A stretch of 64,000 nucleotides of DNA from Desulfuribacillus stibiiarsenatis (GTDB lineage: Bacteria > Bacillota > Bacilli > Desulfuribacillales > Desulfuribacillaceae), in contig NZ_MJAT01000002.1 of NCBI RefSeq assembly GCF_001742305.1, positions 1 through 64,000 on the forward strand, read 5' to 3'. This document shows, one piece after another, positions 19,072 to 27,650 of the stretch. The position numbers were made by a program, and so were the translations under genes. The notes under the pieces are model-generated. The model worked only from the letters and a program-made list of their open reading frames with translations. It did no database searches and was not told the origin of the DNA. The first letter of the stretch is position 1, and the number at the start of each line of letters is the position of its first letter.

Positions 19072-19283
19072 AATTATCATCCGTTCACTATGTAATAACC
19101 ATATTATACTTGCTTCCGTCAAACTTTACAAACAAGCTAAACTGTTCTCGTTCCTATATCTACAATCTATAAACAAACAATAATACCATGGGAATTAATT
19201 ACACTATTTCCTTAGCAGTCGATAAAGTATACTTACTTAAATAACAATGACTTTGTATCTTATATCTAGGGGTTGCATAATGA

Positions 19284-19559
19284 ATGGCTTACAATAAACC
19301 TAAGCTAATTTTATTCACTATTATTTTTCTAATTCTATTTACCTTCATCATATTAGTTTCCATCTATGATGAAAACCCAGCAGCAGAAATTAAGTCGAGC
19401 CTCATTATGACTCATGCTATTTCTTTTCTATTATTAACTTTGAATATCTACCTCAGGATGAAGTATGAAAAAAGAGCTAGTATTACTGCTATTTGTGCAT
19501 TTTCTATAATCCATTTATTTACTTTTTATCGATGGGATACTCCAAGTCTTGTACGTTAA
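19284..19559 (+). CDS. Small hypothetical membrane protein
   Basis: 91 residues with two or three hydrophobic segments (ILFTIIFLILFTFIILVSI; AISFLLLTLNIYL) and a basic linker. The ribosome site AGGGG is 12 bases upstream, rather far. Its end overlaps the converging 19519 gene by 41 bases. It is probably real because of the membrane pattern, but unrecognised. Confidence 0.45.
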   Translation: MAYNKPKLILFTIIFLILFTFIILVSIYDENPAAEIKSSLIMTHAISFLLLTLNIYLRMKYEKRASITAICAFSIIHLFTFYRWDTPSLVR

Positions 19560-20271
19560 GATTAGAGAGATGCACGATATTTGCTCCTCCGGAAGCCATT
19601 CCTTGTGCAAACTTTGGAAAAGTGACCTCTCCACTTTCATTATAAGGAATCCATGCATACTCGAGACTGTATGGCTGCATAAAGTTATAAAAATGCCGTC
19701 TTGGTTGCTTTGATTTTTCTACTTTTTCGTATGAATCAAGAAACGCGATCCATTCATTCGGAATAGGAACTACAGCGTACGATTTCTCTTCTTTCTCATA
19801 GAGAACAGTGGTATGAAGTTGGATCCTAGGTGTATACCGATGCACACTATCACTTACATAATACCCTCTACGACCAATTAAATAAAAATCTATCGTAGCT
19901 ATGTCATTATCCGGACTTATGTTCCAGATTAAAGCATAGCTAGAAGGAGCTTTCGGATTCGTCTTCCATAAAAATGGTAGTTGGCTGGTGTCAATTCCTT
20001 CTATTCTCCAGCTCCGATTCTTCCATGTCCAGCAGCTAGTTGCATATCCATTTTCAGTAATGAAAGGTACTAATACATGCTTCTCATCTAAGAAAACAAC
20101 ATCTTGAATTTCCATTGCTTTGGGATTAAAATAATATCGGTTTAATGCTTCTATTGCTTGATCATCGTTTAAAAAATCTGTTGGTCCTGAAAAATAGTAA
20201 TAATAAACTCCCACTGTTATTATTAGAAAGGCCGCAATACTTGTTTGAATCCAGATTTTATTCTGTTTCAT
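19519..20271 (-). CDS. Hypothetical membrane-anchored protein
   Basis: 250 residues: an N-terminal membrane segment (TSIAAFLIITVGVYYYYF) then an extracytoplasmic domain with many aromatics, including CWTWKNRSWRIEG. Not recognised. Its ATG overlaps the stop of the upstream membrane protein by four bases (ATGA), a strong sign that the two function together. Element cargo of unknown role. Confidence 0.65.
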   Translation of the reverse strand: MKQNKIWIQTSIAAFLIITVGVYYYYFSGPTDFLNDDQAIEALNRYYFNPKAMEIQDVVFLDEKHVLVPFITENGYATSCWTWKNRSWRIEGIDTSQLPFLWKTNPKAPSSYALIWNISPDNDIATIDFYLIGRRGYYVSDSVHRYTPRIQLHTTVLYEKEEKSYAVVPIPNEWIAFLDSYEKVEKSKQPRRHFYNFMQPYSLEYAWIPYNESGEVTFPKFAQGMASGGANIVHLSNLNVQDLEYPIDKK

Positions 20272-20993
20272 TCCTTATCACCACCTTTCAAGAATGATTC
20301 ATTACTACGAAAATATCGTTGTTTATCCTTCGAGTCTATTAAAATACCTTTCCCATCCCTTTCTACATATATCAACGTAAATAATCCGCTACCCCACTTA
20401 GATGATGTACCACTTAGTGAATAGGGGTATTTCTCAATTCTTTTATCTGGCTCCACATTAATAACGGTTTGTGTATACCAATCAATACTCATTAATTGTT
20501 CTTCCTCAAATAGAGGAAGGAACTGCTCGAAGCGTTCTTTATCAAATGTTACATTTTCAGCAGTAGGATGGATGGGAATAATTACTGCCTCGTCATACTG
20601 GGAAATATACGTTGAGAGATTTCCTTTAGGATAAACTACTGAATTTAAGAAAACTGCTATGATTGTCATTGCAATGAAGATAAAATTAGCAAAGAATCCT
20701 AGCCATGCAAAACGACGATAACGATTCCATGCCCCTTTTCGCGAAGAAGCATACCCATAGAGAATCCAAACTCCTAATGGCAAGATCGGAATTTTTATCA
20801 TTGTTTGTAAGTTTGCATAGTTTAGGTCAAATGTAATTATGCCTACAAAAGTGGCGACATAAGCCTTCCAAAGTTTTGGCTTCACTTCTTGTTTTTGATA
20901 ATAATAGTAAATCAAATAGATGATAAAGCTCCATGATAAAATAGAAAACACTACTTCTATAATATTATTAGGACCATTCCAGGTGACGTGCAT
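20268..20993 (-). CDS. Hypothetical multi-pass membrane protein
   Basis: 241 residues with about four membrane segments in the first ~125 (for example VVFSILSWSFIIYLIYYYY and FANFIFIAMTIIAVFL), then a soluble C-terminal domain. It starts behind AAGGAG. It is translationally coupled to the following membrane-anchored protein. The pair probably forms a complex at the cell surface; no known family is recognised. Confidence 0.65.
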   Translation of the reverse strand: MHVTWNGPNNIIEVVFSILSWSFIIYLIYYYYQKQEVKPKLWKAYVATFVGIITFDLNYANLQTMIKIPILPLGVWILYGYASSRKGAWNRYRRFAWLGFFANFIFIAMTIIAVFLNSVVYPKGNLSTYISQYDEAVIIPIHPTAENVTFDKERFEQFLPLFEEEQLMSIDWYTQTVINVEPDKRIEKYPYSLSGTSSKWGSGLFTLIYVERDGKGILIDSKDKQRYFRSNESFLKGGDKE

Positions 20994-21036
20994 TTTGTAA
21001 TCTCCTTATTCCTTTTTACTCTTTCAAAAAGCAAAT

Positions 21037-21645
21037 CTACGTGCCAATTTCCCTTAGCTTTTTTACTAGTTTTTTAATTGAATTAGCCTGTAGTAGCAAG
21101 AGAAGTCCAAGCATAATTTTTATTGCTTCTACCACTATACTGGAGTAAATTGGCCAGTGTATCTGTGGTATATTCATAAACTCTTTATCCATCATGGCAA
21201 TTTGGGAAATATATCGAATCTGTTCTGGTATACTAAAAACTAATAATAATACACCTAAAATCGAATACGCGATTGGTTCAATTTTCTCTATATCTATATT
21301 TGTTGGTTCTTCTTTCGCCTCTTTCAATACCAGATAGCTTGATATTCTTTCTGCAAAAATCCATAGAATTATACCGAAAACAAATACTACGATTACTGGT
21401 ATAGATAATGAGGCTAATATTCTATTAAAGTTTGGATCGTACATACCCATAAAACTCGGAAGAGAAATAGTTACGACATTACCAAGATACCTAAACCCAA
21501 GAACTATAAAACAAATGGACAGGACCCTTATAACCATAAATGCAATTGACTTCATTGATACGATCAACTTCCTCTCTATTTCTTTTCTATTAGCTATTTG
21601 TTTGCTCTTACCTGCATTTGCATAAATAACGTTTCTACATACCAT
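21037..21645 (-). CDS. Hypothetical four-TM membrane protein
   Basis: 202 residues with four hydrophobic segments (VLSICFIVLGF, VIVVFVFGIILWIFA, YSILGVLLLVFSI, IMLGLLLLLQA). The start is uncertain: 21645 is used here, but ATG at 21555, 12 bases after GAGAGGAAG, gives a more usual N-terminus. Probably in one operon with 20993 and 20271, 43 bases downstream. Unrecognised. Confidence 0.55.
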   Translation of the reverse strand: MVCRNVIYANAGKSKQIANRKEIERKLIVSMKSIAFMVIRVLSICFIVLGFRYLGNVVTISLPSFMGMYDPNFNRILASLSIPVIVVFVFGIILWIFAERISSYLVLKEAKEEPTNIDIEKIEPIAYSILGVLLLVFSIPEQIRYISQIAMMDKEFMNIPQIHWPIYSSIVVEAIKIMLGLLLLLQANSIKKLVKKLREIGT

Positions 21646-21647
21646 TC

Positions 21648-21731
21648 GCTATTTGCCTTTAATTTCCTTTTTTCAAAATAATTAGGTCTAATAAAGCTTG
21701 TTTTAAATACAAAAAAAGACAGTTATTCTAT
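21648..21731. repeat. Diverged repeat shared with 16905-16985
   Basis: Second copy of the segment described at 16905: T/C-rich start, AAAATAATTA, and AAAAAAAGACAGTTAT at the end. Confidence 0.5.
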
Positions 21732-21733
21732 TA

Positions 21734-21757
21734 AAAAAGACCTCCATAGAGGTCATT
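21734..21757 (-). terminator. Terminator after the truncated boundary gene
   Basis: Stem GACCTC / GAGGTC with loop CATA. On the minus strand it is followed by TTTTTT, immediately after the stop at 21757. Confidence 0.65.
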
Positions 21758-22101
21758 TAGCTTGTAAATATCTTATTGAAATGTTGCTTTTTATCAAACA
21801 TAACTAATCTCTTTTTCTCGACTTCTTTTATTAACTTTTGTTCTTCCTCTAGCTGTTGTTGTGTTACCTTTTCTTTTATTCTCTTTTCTAGGTTTAAAAT
21901 TGTATTAGCGATAACTATACACCAATTACCTTCTTCAATCCACTCAATATCTTTAGAACCACATTTGCTCGGAATATAATCCATTTCCCAATCCATTTCT
22001 ATGTTCCCAATATCAACTACATCTAATGATTCGTTGTTATCAATATCTACTAGTATAATTACTAAATTCCAAGACCGATTTGTGCTCTCATCACGAGCAC
22101 C
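21757..22101 (-). CDS. Hypothetical protein, probably 5'-truncated at the element end
   Basis: An in-frame ATG at 21996 gives 79 residues, but the frame is open and protein-like back to 22101 (STNRSWNLVIILVDIDNNES) with no start codon and no ribosome site. It stops only at the TAA that ends the spoVR 5' segment and is in the same frame as spoVR. It therefore looks like a gene cut at the element boundary. The C-terminal part is a charged helix (EKRIKEKVTQQQLEEEQKLI). Unrecognised. Confidence 0.45.
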   Translation of the reverse strand, partial: GARDESTNRSWNLVIILVDIDNNESLDVVDIGNIEMDWEMDYIPSKCGSKDIEWIEEGNWCIVIANTILNLEKRIKEKVTQQQLEEEQKLIKEVEKKRLVMFDKKQHFNKIFTS

Positions 22102-22128
22102 TTATGAGAAGGAAGCCCAGCCTTCGTT
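22096..22128 (-). repeat. att core copy at the spoVR 5' side, with inner arm
   Basis: The 19-bp core at 22110-22128 is identical to 5942-5960. The inner arm AGCACCTTA at 22096-22104 is the exact reverse complement of TAAGGTGCT at 5965-5973. In the excised circle these arms would flank the core symmetrically. Confidence 0.88.
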
Positions 22129-22833
22129 GATTGAGATAATATCGCGCTGCCATGACTCAAGAATTTTACTATTTTCCATAATAAAATAGAGTAGGTCCTT
22201 TTCAGATATCTCGCAGCTGTATCTACTCTTTAGATTATCAAAGCTATTTCTCTCCTCTTCATCCGTGGCATCAAGGCCCCAAAGATCATCGTATGCAGTT
22301 TCTTTCCTGGAAGCTTTTAGCTGATCTCTTTTCTTTACATCAGCATTTGACGTGAATAGATCTTCCTGTCCTTTTCTCTCAAATAATGACGGATCTATAT
22401 GCTCTTGAATCGCAATTACTGAATCTAAGAAGTCTTCCACTGCTTGAATCCCGTATTCGGATTCGTACTGCCGTATTCTCTCAGCCGCTACGGACATGCT
22501 TTCTACCATATATCGCGAAGTATTTCGGAAACGATTGTTATTCTTGAAAAAGTCACTATGACCTAACACGTGTGCCGAAACAAGCTTATTCTGTATGAGA
22601 TTATTCCCTTCTAGTAAAAACGCGTAGCATGGATTTGAATTAATGACGAGTTCATAGATTCTATTTAGATTAAAGTCATATTGCATTTTCATTCGGTGAA
22701 ACGACTTACCAAAGCTCCAGTGGGAGAACCTTGTCGGCATTCCATACGCTGCAATGGTGTAAATGATATCTGCCGGACACACCTCATAATGCATGGGAAA
22801 ATAATCTAAGCCAAAGCTGTCTGCAATTGCCAT
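22102..22833 (-). CDS. spoVR: spoVR, 5' segment (N-terminal half of split gene)
   Basis: 243 residues of Spo[60 protein letters not shown] and [13 protein letters not shown] are family hallmarks. SpoVR is a cytoplasmic mother-cell protein needed for a normal spore cortex in Bacillus. The protein ends INEGWASFS, where the last codons come from the insert; the true continuation YWHMRIL is at 5941 and below. The start ATG follows AGGAGGG and lies inside the end of yhbH (50-bp overlap), so translation is probably coupled. Confidence 0.92.
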   Translation of the reverse strand: MAIADSFGLDYFPMHYEVCPADIIYTIAAYGMPTRFSHWSFGKSFHRMKMQYDFNLNRIYELVINSNPCYAFLLEGNNLIQNKLVSAHVLGHSDFFKNNNRFRNTSRYMVESMSVAAERIRQYESEYGIQAVEDFLDSVIAIQEHIDPSLFERKGQEDLFTSNADVKKRDQLKASRKETAYDDLWGLDATDEEERNSFDNLKSRYSCEISEKDLLYFIMENSKILESWQRDIISINEGWASFS

Positions 22834-23989
22834 GATATCCCTCCTGCTTTACGAACATCGTTTTCAGTGCCTTATGCACATCTGCCCGTTCACGAATCAC
22901 AGCCTTACGGAATTTCGGATGCTCAAGATGATTATAGACAGACATTAAGCTAGAATGGCGGTTGTACTGGTTTACCTCGCCATAGCCAAGCATATTACTG
23001 AGGTCCATAAGCTCTTTAATTAATTTGACACAACGATTATTATCCGATGTTAAATTGTCTCCGTCAGAGAAATGAATCGGATAAATATTATGTTTGGATG
23101 GGCTGTACTGCTGATGAATGAGTTCAATGGCTAAACGATAGGCAGAAGAACATATGGTTCCTCCACTTTCCCCTTTTGTGAAGAATTCTTCCTCGGTAAC
23201 AACCTTTGCTTCGGTATGATGGGAAATGAACACAATATCAACCTTCTCGTATCGAGTGCGCAGGAAGCGAATCATCCAGAAAAAAAAACTCCGCGCAATG
23301 TACTTCTCAAATTGTCCCATCGATCCACTGGTATCCATCATCGCTAGTATGACTGCATTGGAGTGTGGAACCATGATCTCTTCCCACGTCTTATAGCGCA
23401 AATCGTCTGTCGAAATGTTGTGAATGCCTGGGCTGCCATCTCGCGCATTCCGCTTGAGATTCTCCAAGATTGTACGTTTCTTATCAATATTTCCTGTTAG
23501 CCCTTTTTTCCGAATATCATTAAAGCGTATTTCGTCAATGGTGATTTGTTCGTTTTCCTTCTTCTCTAAGTTCGGTAATTCAAGATCCTTGAAGATCATT
23601 TCTTCTAACTCATCAACAGATACTTCTGCTTCGTAATAGTCAACACCCGGTTGTTCCCCAGCTCCAGAATCTTGCCCATCACCTGGTGCTGGTCGTCCCG
23701 CTTGTTGATCCTTAGCGATTACGTCCCCAACCTGGCTATCGCCATCTCCTTGTCCTCCATGTTTTTGCTTGTTAAAATTGTATCGAAAGCGATATTCATC
23801 TAGAGAGCGAATAGGAACTTTTACAACGTCCTTACCCCTAGACATAATAATCGATTCCTCGGTAATCAAATCCGGTATATTCTTCTTAATGGCTTCTTTA
23901 ATTTTCTCTTGATGGCGAACCTGATCGAGATGCCCCTTACGATGAAGAGACCAGTCATCCTTCGATAAGATAAATAATCGGTCATTCAT
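22784..23989 (-). CDS. yhbH: YhbH / DUF444 sporulation protein
   Basis: About 400 residues of the YhbH/YeaH family. Evidence includes the N-terminal [26 protein letters not shown] and [11 protein letters not shown], and a von Willebrand-like section [20 protein letters not shown] with the metal-binding DTSGS pattern. PrkA, YhbH and SpoVR are linked across bacteria, and in B. subtilis all are made in the mother cell under sigma-E. The start at 23989 is preferred; the frame extends to 24007. The C-terminus runs into spoVR by 50 bases, and spoVR's ribosome site lies inside this gene. Confidence 0.92.
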   Translation of the reverse strand: MNDRLFILSKDDWSLHRKGHLDQVRHQEKIKEAIKKNIPDLITEESIIMSRGKDVVKVPIRSLDEYRFRYNFNKQKHGGQGDGDSQVGDVIAKDQQAGRPAPGDGQDSGAGEQPGVDYYEAEVSVDELEEMIFKDLELPNLEKKENEQITIDEIRFNDIRKKGLTGNIDKKRTILENLKRNARDGSPGIHNISTDDLRYKTWEEIMVPHSNAVILAMMDTSGSMGQFEKYIARSFFFWMIRFLRTRYEKVDIVFISHHTEAKVVTEEEFFTKGESGGTICSSAYRLAIELIHQQYSPSKHNIYPIHFSDGDNLTSDNNRCVKLIKELMDLSNMLGYGEVNQYNRHSSLMSVYNHLEHPKFRKAVIRERADVHKALKTMFVKQEGYHGNCRQLWLRLFSHAL

Positions 23990-24023
23990 GTTGACATTCA
24001 CCCCCATAAAACCTCTACTACTA

Positions 24024-24050
24024 TATGTATGCGTAAGATTGGGAATGTTT
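24024..24050 (-). promoter_or_regulatory. Candidate sigma-E promoter of yhbH-spoVR
   Basis: On the minus strand AAACATT, 12 bases, CATACATA, then TAGTAGTAG. The prkA promoter region has nearly the same layout (CAACATT-N13-CATACACATAGTAGTA). The -10 agrees with CATACANT of Bacillus sigma-E promoters. Confidence 0.6.
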
Positions 24051-24057
24051 CAATATA

Positions 24058-24114
24058 AAAATACTCCCCAAAGGCTAGTATAGATTCGTTACATCTATGT
24101 CCTGTAGGGAGTAC
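24058..24114 (-). terminator. Terminator after the thioredoxin-like gene
   Basis: Outer stem TACTCCC / GGGAGTA and inner TAGAT / ATCTA. On the minus strand it is followed by ATTTTTATATTG. Confidence 0.65.
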
Positions 24115-24166
24115 TCTATTTAATGATTTTAGTTTATGTGATTTGTTTAGCTTAGTAAGTTGTTAG

Positions 24167-24658
24167 TTATTTGATTGCATCTAACTTTTCGCGGAAAGCC
24201 TTTTCATCGAGTGGTCCAATATAGTTCCACACTTCTTCGCCACTAGCATTATACGTGTACAACGTTGGTACATAACGGACTTGGTACTGTGTTAAGAATT
24301 CTTCATTCGAGCTACGGTTTGCATCAACTTTTATAAAAGCAATATTACTATACTCTTCTTCTGCTACTAACTTGTTAAATACGACATCCAGTCGCACACA
24401 AGACGGTCAGGTGTCTGTATAAAAATACAGGAAAATTGGTTGACCATTCTCTAAAGCTGTGTGAAAGCGATTGACTGCATCGCCGCGGTCTTTATAGTCA
24501 CCAGTTTCGTTTCCATTCTGGTTAGTAGGCGGAAGTTGATCTACGCCCTTTTTCTCATCATCCTGATTACCACAGCCCGCTAATATTGTTATTGCTAGTA
24601 ATGCTATTAGCATGACGAGAGCATATCTTTGGATAGCTTTTAGATTTACAAATGCCAT
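24167..24658 (-). CDS. Thioredoxin-like lipoprotein, probable selenoprotein (UPSC motif)
   Basis: 163 residues if the in-frame TGA at 24407-24409 is read as selenocysteine. Residues 14-29 are a lipoprotein signal with lipobox LAGC (C29). A linker and a thioredoxin fold follow: PIFLYFYTDT, then U84-P-S-C, which replaces the CxxC redox motif, AFIKVDANRS, and the cis-Pro loop RYVPTLYTY. Both sides of the TGA are in the same frame and both belong to one thioredoxin fold. A hairpin after the TGA fits a bacterial SECIS. It would be a membrane-anchored thiol/selenol oxidoreductase outside the cell. If the TGA were a plain stop the product would end at the active site. Confidence 0.82.
24380..24409 (-). 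promoter_or_regulatory. Candidate bacterial SECIS element (with UGA)
   Basis: UGA followed by a stem TGCGAC / GTCGTA (plus a G-T pair) with apical loop TGGAT. The loop G residues are 18 and 19 bases after the UGA, inside the window used by bacterial SECIS elements (G in the first two loop positions). Confidence 0.65.
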
Positions 24659-24725
24659 TGGAATTCCCCATTTCTTTTTTATAATTTATCACAAAGATTC
24701 AATACAGTCGATAAGCAAGCTTTTC

Positions 24726-26195
24726 CTAACGAAACCACTGGATATATTTCTTCGCAAGCTTTGGTAGAAAGCCAGAGAATAATTTCTTGCGCCAATATTG
24801 GTCAGCGGCCCTTTGGAGAATTGCCCCATGGGTTGGGTACGGGTGTATTACCTTGGAAACGTTTCCGATTGGGTGCTTATATTGCTTGGCATAGACGAGC
24901 TCTTGCATCCAAGTACTTGCGCCTTTCCCGACGGCATGTGCACCGAGAATGAAACCCTTTTTATCTGTAATCACTTTAAGGATACCGACCGATTGACGAT
25001 CCGTGACAAAACGATCCACATCATCTACGTTCACCTTGTAGACTTCAAGATTATCTACGTGTTTACAACGCGCTTCATCTTCCGTTAAGCCCAAGTGATA
25101 AATTTCCGGGTCCGTATACGTAACCCATGGCAGCGAATCATATTGCGCTTTATTCCGTAAGCCAAACACGGCATTCGCAATCACGGCCTTCCCTTCCATC
25201 CCCGCAGCGTGGGTGAATAAGTATTTCCCAATTATATCTCCCACGGCAAAAATATTAGAAACAGAAGTTTGCAGAGTGTCTTTAACAAGTACATGTCCAT
25301 TCTGCGTCTCGACACCAATCTTCTCTAAACCTAAAGATTCAATATTGCTTGTTCTACCGGCAGCGATTAGTAGCTGGTCTACTTCTAATGTTGTTTCTCG
25401 TTTCACTATATTCTTATCGTCAGTAGCAAGGTACTGAATGTGCAATCGGATACTACCCGAAGGATGAATTGGTTCAACCTTAGTAACCTGCGATTGGAAG
25501 TGGAATATCATTTCTTTTTCTAATTCTTGTAATGCGACCGGGATAAGCTCTTTATCTTCCTTAGCTAAGATTGTATTCGACCGAACGAATACATTGACTT
25601 CAGATCCTAGTCTCGAAAATGCTTGGGCCATTTCAAGTCCGATGGGCCCACCCCCGATTACTGCTAAACGCTTTGGCGCCGCATCTAAATCAAAAATCGT
25701 TTCATTCGTGATATATTCTACAGTTTCTAACCCTTCGATTGCTGGAATGGATGGCCTTGATCCAGTCGCTATTACGATTCTCTTGCCCCATATCTTCATT
25801 GTTTCTTGGTGCTGGCTCGCAATTTGGATTTCATTGCGTGTAATAAAAGAGCCTTCTCCATGATACACATCGACACCCATGTTCTCGAATCGCTCGACAC
25901 TATCATGTTTTTCAATAATCTTCTGCGCATCTATTACACGCTTTTTCGCCACTCCGAAATCTATGTCTCCTGATAAATGCAGTCCGAATTCTTTGGCCGC
26001 CTTTCTAGCATTGTAGACTTCCTTTGCCGCTTGTAACAGTGCTTTCGATGGTACACAACCATAATGCAGGCAGTCGCCACCAGGCTGCTTTTCTTTTTCT
26101 ATTAACGCTACCGATGCTCCTAAGCCAGCAGCTCCTGCTGCCACTGTAAGACCTCCGGCACCGCCACCGATGACAACGATGTCGTATTTTTTCAT
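24726..26195 (-). CDS. FAD-dependent pyridine nucleotide-disulfide oxidoreductase (MerA/Lpd-like)
   Basis: 489 residues. The FAD-binding GGGAGGLTVAAGA is at the N-terminus and the redox-active pair in GGDCLHYGCVPSK. The NAD(P) motif is IGGGPIGLEMAQAF, the second FAD motif FAVGDI, and the dimerisation domain holds HPYPTHGAIL. Lipoamide dehydrogenases have a His-Pro-Thr followed by Glu there; the Glu is absent, so this is not a standard Lpd. The N-terminal heavy-metal domain of MerA is also missing. It is divergent from a TVP38-type membrane protein, an association seen in other genomes. Substrate unknown; cytoplasmic thiol redox is likely. Confidence 0.85.
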   Translation of the reverse strand: MKKYDIVVIGGGAGGLTVAAGAAGLGASVALIEKEKQPGGDCLHYGCVPSKALLQAAKEVYNARKAAKEFGLHLSGDIDFGVAKKRVIDAQKIIEKHDSVERFENMGVDVYHGEGSFITRNEIQIASQHQETMKIWGKRIVIATGSRPSIPAIEGLETVEYITNETIFDLDAAPKRLAVIGGGPIGLEMAQAFSRLGSEVNVFVRSNTILAKEDKELIPVALQELEKEMIFHFQSQVTKVEPIHPSGSIRLHIQYLATDDKNIVKRETTLEVDQLLIAAGRTSNIESLGLEKIGVETQNGHVLVKDTLQTSVSNIFAVGDIIGKYLFTHAAGMEGKAVIANAVFGLRNKAQYDSLPWVTYTDPEIYHLGLTEDEARCKHVDNLEVYKVNVDDVDRFVTDRQSVGILKVITDKKGFILGAHAVGKGASTWMQELVYAKQYKHPIGNVSKVIHPYPTHGAILQRAADQYWRKKLFSGFLPKLAKKYIQWFR

Positions 26196-26312
26196 AACAG
26201 CATGAACTCCTTCTAATCGTTTCGAGCTTATACTTGTACTATACCATTTTCCAAAAGCTTATGTTAGAATTCTATGTGATTATAGACGAGAGTTTGCAAA
26301 TCGGAGGAACGT

Positions 26313-26861
26313 ATGACAGAACAACTATTAGATTTACTTCACGAATATAGAAGCTGGGCAATGGTAATTAGCATAATGCTAGGAGTTGTCATAGCGATTA
26401 TGGGTGTCTTACCTAGTTATTTCTTAACTGCCGCTAATTTGGTTTTCTTCGGATTTTGGACTGGGACCTTGATTTCTTTCATTGGGGAAGTTCTCGGGGC
26501 AATTCTTGCGTTTATCTTATATCGAATGGGATTCCGTAACTTTTTGCAAAAACAATTAGAAAAATACCCGAAAGCACAAAGGCTCATTAATGCAGAAGGC
26601 AAGGATGCATTTATGCTTGTCCTCACCCTGCGATTATTGCCTTTTATGCCATCGGGTCTTGTAACCTTCGGAGGTGCTATTGGAAAGATTTCATTGCTTT
26701 CTTTCGCCATAGCAAGCTCCATCGGAAAACTACCGGCATTATTATTCGAAGCATTCTCTGTGTATCAGGTGACGCAATTCAATTGGTTAGGGAAGGTAAT
26801 ACTATTCTTAGCTTTACTATATTTCGTATATCTACTATTTAAATCCCGGAATTCTATATAA
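26313..26861 (+). CDS. TVP38/TMEM64 (DedA-like) membrane protein
   Basis: 182 residues with about five membrane segments and the family block FFGFWTGTLISFIGEVLGA, followed by FILYRMGFRNF and LRLLPFMPSGLVTFGGAIG. These are hallmarks of TVP38/SNARE-associated proteins, thought to act on membrane lipids. It starts behind CGGAGG. It is divergent from the disulfide oxidoreductase, with about 115 bases between for both promoters. Confidence 0.88.
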   Translation: MTEQLLDLLHEYRSWAMVISIMLGVVIAIMGVLPSYFLTAANLVFFGFWTGTLISFIGEVLGAILAFILYRMGFRNFLQKQLEKYPKAQRLINAEGKDAFMLVLTLRLLPFMPSGLVTFGGAIGKISLLSFAIASSIGKLPALLFEAFSVYQVTQFNWLGKVILFLALLYFVYLLFKSRNSI

Positions 26862-26898
26862 GTAATTTCTTTTCTTATTACTCTACAGATCACTAAAA

Positions 26899-27609
26899 CT
26901 ATACGAATTTATATCCGACTCCCCACACGGTTTTCAGGATTTCGTCGACAGGCACACCCTTACTTCTTAGCTTCTCGCGCAGATTCTTCACATGAGAGTC
27001 GACGGTTCGTAAATCACCGAGATAATCATAGCCCCAGATAAGCTCTAGTAGTTTCTCTCTAGAAAAAACTTTCCCAGGATTTACAAGGAATGTCTGTAAG
27101 AGTTGAAATTCCTTTGGCGTTAATTCAATTTCTAGCCCTTGATAGAACACCTGATAAGATTCCACATTGATTCTCAAACCCTTGTGTTCAAGGGTTTGAT
27201 TCGTGTCATCTGGCTGGTCTTTTACTTCCGTAGTTCTTTTGGCTGTTCGTCGAAGAATTGCTTCTATCCTCGCTAATAACTCCATTTCCTCAAATGGCTT
27301 GACTATATAATCGTCAGCGCCAATCGTTAAACCTTTTACCTTATCCATGACTTGATCTCTTGCTGTCAGCATGATAATAGGAACATCACTAAAGCTTCGG
27401 ATCTTTTGGCAAGTCTCCCATCCGTTTAGTTTCGGCATCATCACATCCAATAGCACTAAATCAAATGTAAATGCTTTTAACATTTCGATTGCTATTTCTC
27501 CTGAATCTGTGGTTTCTATCTCGTAGCCGTTTTTCGTCAAGTAAATCTCAATTAAGCGCTGCATTGGTGCCTCATCATCGACTACCAGTATTCTAGTCTT
27601 ATGTTCCAA
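26899..27609 (-). CDS. OmpR/PhoB-family response regulator
   Basis: 236 residues: a receiver domain (ILVVDDEAPM, phosphorylation Asp in LVLLDVMMP, Thr in IIMLTARD, Lys in VKPFEEMEL), then a winged helix (LTPKEFQLLQTF, FSREKLLELIWGYDY, VDSHVKNLREKL, VWGVGYKFV). It resembles ResD/PhoP-type regulators. The TTG start is seven bases after GGAGG. It lies 41 bases after the kinase gene and is surely its partner. The divergent His-rich operon starting at 29238 is a plausible target. Confidence 0.92.
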   Translation of the reverse strand: MEHKTRILVVDDEAPMQRLIEIYLTKNGYEIETTDSGEIAIEMLKAFTFDLVLLDVMMPKLNGWETCQKIRSFSDVPIIMLTARDQVMDKVKGLTIGADDYIVKPFEEMELLARIEAILRRTAKRTTEVKDQPDDTNQTLEHKGLRINVESYQVFYQGLEIELTPKEFQLLQTFLVNPGKVFSREKLLELIWGYDYLGDLRTVDSHVKNLREKLRSKGVPVDEILKTVWGVGYKFV

Positions 27610-27650
27610 CGGACGTCCTCCTTTTTTTTGTAAAAGTAACCGAAAAATAT

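Larger units (their letters stand above)
5942..22128. mobile_element. Integrative element inserted in spoVR (skin-like intervening element)
   Basis: The two halves of spoVR lie on the same strand, about 16.2 kb apart, and each ends in the same 19-bp sequence. Joining them at that sequence restores the SpoVR frame exactly. Just inside the core copies lie 9-bp arms that form an inverted repeat in the predicted circle, as expected of a serine integrase attP. The insert carries an intact large serine recombinase plus two broken ones. Known sporulation-interrupting elements such as skin in sigK behave this way; developmental excision here is inference. Confidence 0.88.

Noticed and set aside
24726-26195. 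Dihydrolipoamide dehydrogenase
   Set aside because: The His-Glu catalytic pair at the C-terminus is incomplete, and no 2-oxoacid dehydrogenase genes are near.
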